From Tretioscincus oriximinensis (Eukaryota > Chordata > Lepidosauria > Squamata > Gymnophthalmidae), in NCBI GenBank assembly GCA_022410635.1, contig JAJVDF010000382.1, forward strand, positions 976,383 to 1,040,382: a DNA stretch of 64,000 nucleotides, written 5' to 3'. How positions within the stretch are numbered: position 1 is the stretch's first letter; each line of letters begins with the position of its first letter. Of the stretch, positions 36,801-48,800 are shown piece by piece. The position numbers and the translations under genes were made by a program. The notes below the pieces were generated by a model. It saw only the letters and a program-made list of their open reading frames with translations. It was not told the origin of the DNA and did no database searches.

Positions 36801-39800
36801 ACAAAGGAGGAGTAGGCCTTTAGGACCCCTCCTTCCCCCAGGCCAACCACACACACATACACACACTTCCTGCCCCTGTCCCCTCATTCCTGCCTTGCCC
36901 TACATTCACACACACACACATACATTTCCTGCCCCACTGCCCCATCCATCTTTCTATAAACAGAAAAAATGCTTCCTGTGGGCTGGACTGGGCATGGATT
37001 GGCTAAATACGCTTCCTCCCTAAACAGGTCAGGGATAGCTGCAGTGCAGGCTGCGAAGCCTCTTTAGCCAATCTGTGCCCACTGTTGCCCACAGGAAACA
37101 TTTTTGCTGCTTACAGCATATTGGCTGGAGGAGGAAGAGAAAGCTGTAGAAGAACAGGAAGCACAGGAAGAAGAGGAAGAGGAGGAAGATAAAAAGAAGA
37201 AAACGAGGAAGAAGAAGAAAAAAGAAAGCAACGGAAGAAGTGTAGGAGAAAGAAGTGGAAGAGGAAGAAAAAGAATAGGGAGAAGAGGAGGAAGACAAAA
37301 AAGAGGAGGAAGATGAGACAGAAGAAGAAGAGGAAGAAGAAGAAGAAGGGGAAGAAGAAGATGAGGAGGAGGAAGAAGAACAGAAAAAAAGGAAGATGAA
37401 GAGGAAGAAGAGGAGGAGGAGGAAGAGGAACGCTAGAGCCCACTGAATTCCTAAGGCAATGGGCTTAATTCAACTAGTTAGAAATACTGCTTTTATTTTG
37501 TCTGCTATTTGACAATTTAAAGAAAACATTAGCCACACATTCTAACACCTACTTTACACAGTTATAAAATAACGAAACTCCTTATAAAAACTAGGAGCAA
37601 ACAAGGTAGCATTTTTATGTAAGAAAATTCCACACATAATACAAAAGCCTTTAACTACCTACTTTCTTCTTGTATGCCTATGAAGCTCACTCAGATCATG
37701 ATAGCTTAAATCCTGGGGGTGGGAAGTGCTGAATCCTTTATTCTCAGCATGTAACATTCATTAAACTTAGCTCACTATTGTTCACATTAAACTAAAGCAT
37801 TTTTTCCAGTCACTTTGCAAACACAGGATTTCTTTAACACAGGATTTCTTTTTCACAAACGTTCCCTCTGTGACAAATGAGAGGCCCAGAATTGTCAATG
37901 CCATCATATATAATACATAGAGTTCGAGACTGCAAGACGCCTGAGATAGTGTTGTCACAACAAACAAACCTATCAATTTAGAATTATAGTCTCTACTGAA
38001 GCACTGTGCCTATTTCCGTTATGGAGGAAACATAACCACAGCAGATCGTTAGAGCACAAGATGGTGATCATGTTTAAATAAATTAATTTCTTTGCCTATC
38101 TCCAGATGCAGTCTAAATGCCAGAATTCTCCTAGAAATATTCCAGGATATTCCAGAATTCTCCTAGAAATATTCATTTCCAGGATATGGAAGGAATATTC
38201 TATAATACTGATATTATGGGAAGCCTTCCAAAATGCTGAATTTCCTGTGATAATTTTACAAAGCTCTGTCTACAGACTACTTTTGTGTTTGTTCCTCATG
38301 CAAATACCCAAATTTTAACTAAGAACACAAAGCAACAGCAAAGGGAAGTATGTGGGGAGATGCCTGGTATCTAAATATTTGCAAGAGAAATAATCACAAA
38401 ATGAGTTTGCAAATAGAGGTAAGAGCCTGGAGTAGTAAGAAATAATCACAAGTTCTTCTTTAAACCCCACAATTGAGTTATGTTATACCCCACTGGAGCA
38501 GGAGACCCGGGACAGAGTATTCTCAGTGGTATTCCCAGCTNATAGAATAGTCTCCCCCTTTGGGTTTAGATATTGAAGAAATCGATGAAGATGCTACTCT
38601 GGTTTTTGATTGAGGAAATCACTTGCCCTTCCCTCATTCAGGCACAATCCAATAAAGCCCAAAGCCACTCTGTACACCTGTTTAGCCATGCTGCTCAGCT
38701 TCCCAAAAGCCACTCCTTAGCACAAGGAAGCTGCAAATGGCATGGCTGGGATAAAGCTCTTAAACCAAGCTGCTGCTGACATAAAAAGCTGAGACAACAC
38801 AGTGAAATTGTCAACANGATAGGCTGACCAGGTGACCCCCTTTTTNGGGGGGGGAGAAACCCAGGGGGGCACCATTTCCCCATTTTTTGCTGAAATTTTT
38901 TTTAAAAAAATTATACTTTTTTTAAAAAGAATTCAGGGCACCACCACTAGCGGGCTCTGGCAACTGGGCCAGATCCTGAAGGCACCCTCCCCTCAGTAAA
39001 AAATTAAAAAATTAAAAAATTCTCACACACTTTAAATACATACTTTGCAGGTTTCTTGGATGTGATTTTGGAGGGGTATGAATATTGGTGGGTGATTTGC
39101 ATATTCATGAATATGCAAATTAGCATGAATATTAATTATCCCGGTTTGGGCCTCAGAAAATCTGGTCAATCTACAACAGGAGAATGGGCAAAGGGTGATT
39201 TCACCATTGGTTGCAGTATCCCTGCTATGTGCCGGAAGCATCTTGTTTCAGTTATTTTAGGCACAAATGGCTCAGTCGCTTAGGAAACCATCTGTCAACT
39301 GGGAGATGGGGTTTTGAAGCCCTGTGTCAGACATGGGAAGGGGTGAGCACCTTCCACTAGCCTGTAGCTCTAGCCAACCGAGCTATTTGAAAGCATGAAT
39401 TGCAAGAAATTGCAACTGACGGCAAGTAGATACATGGGAACCACTACAGCCTGGTGGGGAAGATAGAATGTCAGCCTTTGGGCAAAATACCCTTGTAAGC
39501 TGCTTTGAGTCCCTTTGAAAGGTGAGAAAAGCAGTGCTGTGCTATCAGATTATCAGGCTGATAAGCACAAATAGATTTCATAAAGATGTCAAGGCTATAA
39601 AAATAGTGTCAATTTTTTTATATATTTGGTACATAAATTAAGAAACACATTTATATTTCCACACATCTTAAATTACTGGAGACCTGTACACACTGACCTA
39701 TTCTATATATGATCTCAGTCCATGAAGTTCCAAGTATTTTCCGATTTTATCAGCTGCCTTGCAAATGGCCTCCTGTGTTTTTCTGTGTCACAGAATTTAT

Positions 39801-42800
39801 TAACTGTTGTGCCAAAATAACTTGGCCAAGTGCAAGGTTTCCCTATGAAAGCTATTTAAACTCTTCACTATTGCTAACTGGATGAAATACCCTTTTGTTT
39901 CTTTTCTCAAACTCCCATTGTGTTACGTGGTGCAATTTGGTTATTTGGGTGAATGAAAAATATATGAAGCAAGACAGCCAAGATGTAAACAAGCTGGAAC
40001 TGCTGACAACCATGCAGTTAACAAAATAAAATTGCATTTTCCACTGTTTCTTCACTTATCAACTTTGACAGAACATTGTTCTTTCTTATATAGTGTATTG
40101 GGAAGGAGAAGTCACACTGGATGCCAATTTCCCCAGAATTGATTTACTTGTTACCTTGACCCAAAGAAGACAGCTCTGTTTCATGTGGCACATCTTAAGA
40201 CAATGATCTAGTATTGCCTACTGGGATTTTAAGAGTATCAAAGATTTCCAACAAGGTTTTCTCTTGACATTTCACTTTTGTTTTTATTTAGGGTATCAAC
40301 TGTCATTTCTACAGGCTGAAACTCTGCTATGATGATCTCAAGAAACGTCAGCAAACCCTTGCTTGGGCCAAACCTTTAAAAAGATTCTTGCCATGACAGT
40401 CAGTCTTTTCAGAACAATTTGCCATTAAAGAGATTGTTTTCCTGATGCTAACTAGTAGCCTTCAGTATAAAAATGTCATTGCAGACTGCTCCAATAGTAG
40501 ATCTTTCCTTAGCAATGAAACCAGACCAGGTACTAATGTACAGACTGCAATAAGCAGCTATTTCCATTTTTACAAGTTCCCATAAGTGAGTGTGAAATGT
40601 GAGCCACTTCTGGATATTTGAAGGCTGGAAACATTTGGGTCAAGATTAGGATTCCCACATTAAATCGGGGGCAGAGCTCTGGGTCTTCAATGGCTATGAA
40701 AAAGTTGTTTTCCACAGGTGCAGCAGCCATAAGAAGCATCCATTAAATGTCTAAGCTCTATCCCACATTTAATGTGCGAATCCTACCCAAGATCAGTCCA
40801 AATTGGCCTGGGATACTGCGGCATGCTTGAATCTCGTCTTTGTCAAATAGAGACGATTCAAGATTAAGAAACGTTTAGTGCACCAGATTCACTCCAAAGA
40901 AGTAGAGGAAGTAGGAGCTCACATTCATCACATCTTACGTACATATTAGTAAAAACAGAAATGAACTAAGGTTTTATCTGGACAAATTCACAAACAAATT
41001 CATACAGATTTCTTGGAAACAATTCACTCTTGTTTTCTTCTGAGCTTTTTAAAAAAAAATCAATCCAACATTCCACTGGGAGGCATGGCATTCCGGGAGA
41101 TTGGTCCATAATAGCAATGAGTGCTGATACAATCAAAGATACATAAGATGGTAGATAATACCTAGCCTTGATACAGCATTGCCTGTATTTAAAAGGATAT
41201 CAGAAATGCAGCAAATGGATGTGAGAGAGTATCCTACCACCAGATATAAGCAGGGAAAGAATTTCACCAAATAGCTTAGATGAAAAAAAATGTTTTTTCA
41301 AATCTTACCTGGAAGAGTAAAAGGAATATAAGAAAAACCCTACTGAATTAGACCACAATTCATCTAGTCCATCATCCTGTTTCATACAGTGATCCACTAA
41401 TTACTTCTGAGCATTATCAAATGGAGGACAAAGGCAAAATCTTTACCTGAACTCAATTCCCGGAAACTGCTCTCCACCCATCTGGTAGTAAATTCTATAG
41501 AAAATAGTTCCGCTTCTCTGTCCTAACTATCCTGTTCATCAATTTCATAGAGTCCCTCTGGTTCTAGTGCTTTGTGATAAACCTTTTTTTTCTCGATTCA
41601 CATTGTGAATTGATTTTATATATACTGCTCAAAACAATTAAGGGAACACTTAGTGTTACACTGTTATGCTAAAGTGTTTCCTTAATTGTTTTGAGCAGTA
41701 TATATACTATAATCAGATTGATAGGTATGAGAGAAGGGTATGAATTTAAAGGTTTATTTGTTGGTAATGTAAAGCTTCAATCCAAAAACGACAAAGGTAA
41801 ACAGTTTCATTGAAGGATGTTTATTCAAAAAGCTAAGGCCAGAAAAAAGAGGTAGAATGGAAAGTGAAAGAAGAGACTGCATTATAAAGGAAAGCAGGGG
41901 ACCACTTCTGGGCGGCCACAAGCCACTGAGGAGATCTAAATCACCCACTGAAAAGAGCAAAGGAGAGGGTAAAAAAGGGAAGAGCAGAAATATAGGATAG
42001 GAGGTACCTAACATCATCCCCCCACCCACAAAGAGTGGTACCCCAAGGGGGGAGCACGAAGGAAAGGAAGAAAAAGGGAAAAAGCAAAGAATACNGTATA
42101 TGCACATCTGAATAGCTTGATCTCTAATGCCCCTTGCTGTACACACCAGGGTGGGAACATGCATTTTCCATATAATCCCAGTGGAAAACGGAGTGACCAT
42201 GCTCAGACTGCACAGCATTGCGTATTAAGCGCACTCTGGTGTCAATTTTCCCACCTCTTCTTTCCTGTAGCCGATCTAATCGCAGCCCAGCTACAGCGGG
42301 GGGAAAAGGAAAAAAGCCATCAGCCTGCTATTGCCTGCAACTCTTTTGTCCTNAAAAGAAGTGAGGGTGGGAAGCTGGCTGCTACGGTGTTTTGTTTTGT
42401 TTTTTGCAACCAGGCTGTGATCAGATCCATCAACCTGCTTTTCCCTGCACCTCTTTTGCCCTGGCTTCCTGCCTGTGGGCAGGAGCTTTCTGCCCCCGCT
42501 TTAGCGCCCTCGTGAAAACTCGGCCCATACAGTGCTTTTTACTACTGCCTTCCAGCAGGTATGATGTTAAAGCATGTTAGGAGGGGTNTGCTGGAGAATG
42601 CCAAGGCAAAAGTGCAATTGTACCTGCTGAATTAGTTGCCTAATATGTCCTGAAGTATAAGTGTGAATTCAACCAAAATGTGATTTATGCTTGGAAGTGT
42701 TTCTCACTAGCATAGTGTGATACCATTTCTCAATTTTATTGTGACAGGCAGGTGAAACTCTTACTGCTATAAGACAAGTGAAGGAAGGACTGGCCCAAAG

Positions 42801-45800
42801 AGAATTGCCTCTAAGCAAAACCACATGAAGTANTTCTTTAATCGCATCTCTTTCTCTGCAGACTTACACTTTTTTTAAGAAGTCTTAAATCCCAAGTTTA
42901 TATACTTCTGCAACTTCTTTAGGGAACATGTCTCAAAAGTAAGTCAAAGAGGAAGAAAAATTATGACAGATTATAAGCTTCCTCTTGCAGAAATCTCAAC
43001 AGCTGTCAGCACTTCCGCTTAAACTATACAATGTTCTCTTTTTATTAAATATGTATCTACCAAATCCTTGTTGAAAGATGGCATTTTGATAATAATCACA
43101 CCTATCCAAATACTTTTATTTTCCTTACAAACTAAGCTCTATTAAAGGATTATCCACATTCTGAACTAAGTTGTTTTCCTTCACTTTGATTAAAGTACAA
43201 CAATATTTGTTGTATCTCTATAATGTTACTCTAACCTTGATCTATTTTTCTCTGGATTGCATTGTATCAGTATTCAGATGAGTCAATATAAAGGACATTC
43301 TGTCTGAGTTTGTCAGTAGCATGGACATCCTTTGCATGGACAGGAACGGCAAAATGTTATGAATCTGAAACAGCAGTTTTTAAGCTGATACACTTCATTC
43401 TGATAGTGCCACGGATAATCCACTGAAGGTTAGTAGCAGTGAGGGGGACACAAAAAAGCTGTGGATAGTAATTATATGCAATTGACAAAATGGTTCATTG
43501 TTATTAACAAAATCTTCACTAATAAGACTGCACTAGGGTTGCTTTCACAAGCATTTCATTGCTTCTTTGGTAGAGCAGGCGCGAATGGCTCAGTCGCTTA
43601 GGAATTCGTCTCTTGTCTGGGATATGGGGTTTTGAAGCCCTGTGTCGGACATGTGGAGGGGTGAGCACCTTCCACTAGCCTGTAGCTCTAGCCAACCCAG
43701 CTATTCGAAAGCATGAACTGCAAGAAATTGCAACTGACTGCAAGTAGACACATGGGAACCACCACAGCCTGGTGGGGAAGATAGAATGTGGAGCCTTTGG
43801 GCAAAATACCCTTGTAAGCCACCTTGTAAGGTGAGAAAAGTGGAGTATAAGAACCAAGTTCCTTCTTCTTCTTCTTCTTCTTCTTCTTCTTCTTCTTCTT
43901 CTTCTTCTTCTTCTTCTTCTTCTTCTTCTTTTCTTTTTCTTCTTCTTCCTCTCACACACAACAAAAATATCATCTCTGGGGCAGGGTAAAGTTGGCTTTA
44001 AGAAGGTTCCAAGGTAGGACAACTTAAATGTCCCTCCTCCCTTATGAAGAATTAGAGAAGGATTGCCTCTGAGATGCTCTTTCTGTTGTGCTTGAACTCA
44101 GCCATACAGATGCTAGAATGTGCAATTCATACCACCTCCATTTCACCTCTAATGTGCTTTGAAAGTGCATTTTATGGCCTTTAATGGCAGGGGCATACTG
44201 ATGACTTTTGTTTACTATGTCCTAAGACTTCTCACACATTTTTTTTCAAATGAAGTTAATGGTTCTCCAATAACATTTTTAAAGTTACTTTTTACTAGTA
44301 ATTACTTCCATGATTTATCTCTCGTCCTATGAAACATTCCTTGAACGTTTTATTCAGAAGAAAGATTTTGGGCCTTTCCACACTTGCTGAATTCCTTGCC
44401 AGCAAGTACATAAGGACATCTATTCCACATATCAATAGAGATTCCTAGATCTGGGTCACCAATACATTTTAAATTCTAGGTCTAAAGCCAGTGTTTAGAT
44501 TGTTGGATTCTTATCTGTTAATCTCCCAGGCTAATTACAGTTCCTTGGAACTGACAAAGCCCCCCACCTAGATATTTAAGTTCCTTCACTTTGAGAAAAG
44601 CAGGATTTTCATCTTCTTCCTCTTTTTACTATCTGTGTCTACTTTGGAACATTTTCCAGACTCCCAGTGTGCCAGTATGGAAATGGGCCTGTTTCAGACT
44701 GCACTGTGCTATGATCTTTGCCTTTGCAGTCTTCAAAAAAGTGCTGAATTTCATAGATGCCTGTGAAGCTACACTTTGATGCCAGTTGGATCCATCTTGC
44801 AAACACAATGTCATTTTTTTTCACCATGCAGGTCTGTCCTAAATGCATTTATGACCCTGCTACTGCATTTTTAGCAACATTTTTTTNAAAATCTTTTTAC
44901 TGTGAGCATTATATTATACATAAAAAACACAAAATTTAACAATACTATTCATAACAATCAAACATATTATCTCATAAGACAAACAAAAAACTTGACAAAC
45001 CTATAACCCACCCACCTCTAAAAAGAAAAGAAAAGAAAAAAAACACTGTAACCTTTTGCACAATAGAGGAAACACTTGNAATTCCACATTTTCCCACTGT
45101 AACCCGGATCTTCTGCCAGACATGTATCTTATAACTTTTTCCTATTTTTGTTTAATTGTGAAAACAATTAATTTGTCTCTTTTCTCATTGACAAAATCAA
45201 ATTTCATTATTTCAATCACATAATTAATCTACATTTTTATAGCCCATTCTGAAGAGTCTTTCTGTCCAAAACATTTAACCAAATTAGCTGCTGAAATTAG
45301 GTTACCATATAAATATTTATCTTCTTTATAATAGTCCCCAAAAAATGTATCCATCATAACCCATTTTTCAAATGTCCAGTCTATTTTCCTTTCCATGACG
45401 ACATCAATAATTGCTCGGATAGCAAACCAAAATTTTCTAAGCTCTGGACAATACCAACACATTTGGGCATAGTTTCCAATTGTCAAATGGCAATGCCAAC
45501 AATTTGGAGAAACATTGCAATTTAAATAAGTAAATTGTGTCAGGGTCTTGTACCAAAAATGAATAAATTCTAATAACTTATTATATTTTGCCTTTTTNGT
45601 TGTATTAATAAAATTATCAATTTTTACATTCTAGATATTCATTTTCTGGCTCCATCTATTATATTTAATATTTAAATAAACAAATTTCTTTTTATTAACA
45701 TTTTATATATACTTCCTATTAGCCCTTTGTTTGAGTTTTTCCTACTTTCAATATTTTTTCCCATTCATTTAATTCTGCCGTTAAAAGAGGAGCATTATGG

Positions 45801-48800
45801 GGAGCATTAACATAGCTAAAGGCTTGGGCCAATAGCCAGTTGTTATTCCCTAAGATATTTATTAAATCGTTTAGTGAAATAGCTGAAAAATTCTGAGTAT
45901 AAAAATGTTCCAACAGTTATTTATTATTATCTTTTAACTTTTGTAACAAATATACAGGAAGAACAATGGATTCCCTATTAATTTTTGATATTACATTAAA
46001 TTGTATTTCTCAAAGTTGAAGTTTACAAGCCCTTTTTTAAAATTTCTATTGTTTCCTTAAATGGCCCATATAGTTTATTGATTTTTTAGGTATAGTCCAA
46101 CTAGTACGGATTAATGAATATTCTCTATTATTATACCATTTAGCAGCATTAAAACACACATAGAGTGGATTACTATGCTGTAACAGCATGACATTTTAGG
46201 AAGCTTTACAACACATCTAATGTGTTGTTCTCATACAGATAATGTGGAATAGTAAGCTTCTTAAAATGCATTACTAATCCTGTGTAAAAAAAGGACAAGT
46301 CACCATAGGAATGTATCCTTTCTTAATTCACTATTAACTTTTATTGTCTTTCAAGAAGCTGATATTTTCAGGCTACATTCCAAATGATGAGAATAATTAG
46401 TTGCGAAGAATGTTTACATGGTTGTCACCAAATGTTGCAAAAAACAATATATCAGTAACAAAGTTCACCTTTTACTGTTCTTCCCATACAGTACTTTGCA
46501 CTTTGCATTACCCTATTTTAAATGCAGCCAATGAAAATGCAAAGGTTAAGACAGATGCACTAGCATATGCTCCATGAAACATTCATCTTTCTAGTATCTA
46601 CAACTGTAGCTTGAAAATTGCTACAGTTGCTCCACATATATGAGCATTTGTGAGTGGAAACTGTGAAGACTGTTTTGGCATGTCAATTAGAGTCAAGTTG
46701 TAGAGCAGAGAGCTTCCATGTTAGACATCTGTTAGAAATCTTTTTTATTTCCCCATGAGCTTCAGTTTAACCATTTGTGTGTGCCAAATGCTGAAGAAAT
46801 GTCAAAGCAATGAACAAGTCAATTACTTTTCCTGAAACAGAGAGGTCATTGAAAAATATTTTTTCTATGGGGAAGTCCTTTGAAAGGTCATAATACAGTG
46901 CATATACAAAGCACTTCTAATGCTAACTTCCCACATATCCTATTTTGAGTCCACAATTCTATTTTAAAACTAGATGTGCTAAACCAGTTCAGGTTCAAAT
47001 CAGTTAGAATTAAACAGGGCAATCCACCCATCTTTGAATCGAACTCAGCCACACCTTGCTTCAAAAGGGTCAGGATGAACCAAACTGAATCAGGGCCCTC
47101 ATTCAAATGAGTCCAACTACCAGGTTTGATTCTGATATATCTGTGTTCAAAGACAACTGACCTTTAAAAAGAATCTCCTTCTCCTCTTCCTCCTTCTCTT
47201 ACAGTTTTTTAAACTGTTTGACATTTGATTGAAACTAGGTTAAACTTGTCAATTAAGTTTGAGTTCAAACTGAACACACCATGGTTTGATTTATTCCAAC
47301 CTTGGAGGTGAGGAATGAACATTTCTGTCCTTTGGTAATGCTGATTGGGTTTGTTTCCACTGGGTGTGCAAAAATGGCTCATTTAAGGGGTCATTTCTAG
47401 AAACCTGATGAAATGCTGCAATTCTCTATGTACCAGGTAGATAATCCACTATGGTTATGAGGCGTGAATGGCACAGTATTAAGACACAGTCTTTCAACTG
47501 AGAGATCCATTCTCAAAGTCCTGTGTCAACCGAGGAGAGGTGTGGGCACCCTCTACTGACCTCAGCTACAGCCAACTCAGCTATTCAGAAGAAAGCAGAT
47601 TTGCAATCTACAAGTAGATTCATGAATACCACCACTAATCTGGTGGGGAAGATAAAGTAGGTGTAAGCCTTTAGGCAAAATTAACCTTGTAAGCCACTCT
47701 GAGTCCCTTTGGGTGAGAATGGCAGGGTATAAAAACAAATTCTGCTGCTGTTGCTGCTAGGNAGTCTACTTTAATGCAGTCCCCTCTTGCACCACTCCAA
47801 TGTTGGTGCCATGCAGCTCAGAATCATGCTCTGCCAGTTGGATGTTGTGTTACTTGCAAGCAACCCAGTGTTAAGTTTCTTGTAAGATTTTCATTCTTAG
47901 CACTACCGGTTCTGACTAAATAAAGCTCCCTTCTAGTTGTCTTACCCTTTCTACATATGAGGTGGATACAATCAAAGATTCGGTCTTCATTTTATGCTTT
48001 AGCTTCTGGAGTAGGTTTAGCTTCACCATCCACATGCAATTTGAACTTACATTTACTGAATTCATATGCCATAAAATTGGTTCCTTTCTCAGTTGATTCA
48101 ACAACACCTTTCAGTTAGATTGAAAGCACGGCTTTGAAATATGATGCACACTTCTAAAATATTTTTGAATAGTTGTATTATGTACAGAATACACGATGAT
48201 GTGATGCATTAGTATCTACATAAGCTTACAAAGGTGGATGATTTATATCAGCTCTTACACAAAAGAAGAGAAAATTGCAGGTACTTTCCTCATGGAAAAA
48301 ATAGATTAAAGATGGAATTGCTGCACCCAGCAACAAGCTACTACAAAATTAAACTCACTTTTCTTCATTTCCTTTGGAAGAAAATGACAATCGGTGACAT
48401 TCATGCTGAAGTTTTATTTATCTTTCAAGAGAAATAAGAAGCAGCCTTGTATTTCCTTTATGAAACCATGGAACAACGTCAATATCAGCACCTTGAAATA
48501 TCCCATATGCTACTCTTAACACCAACAAAATTATTAGCATTAACGTTGATAGATTTATATGTGTTGGTTCAGTGACCTTTTTCCTTCTGCTGTATTGGTA
48601 CTCTAGAGTCAGGGGCACAATTCAAGTCCACAATTTGAGGTGTTCATTAGCAGTGATGGCAACAGATGATGGGAATCTCAACTGCTTTGATATCCTGATT
48701 CACCTCAGCTATCCACTTAGTCTAGATAAGATCAAAACCACCACCGCACTCTTCACAATGATTTAGATGCTAATATAGTGAGGATAAGATATGGACTTCC

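Noticed and set aside
36103..36862. Several overlapping open frames of 90-190 codons on both strands
   Set aside because: They are shadows of a C-rich block and a purine tract. The products are Pro/Ser or Glu/Arg/Gly low complexity, with no domain, splice signals or promoter.
43675..44022. Poly-Arg, poly-Glu and poly-Ser frames
   Set aside because: They are produced by the (TTC)n tail of a SINE.
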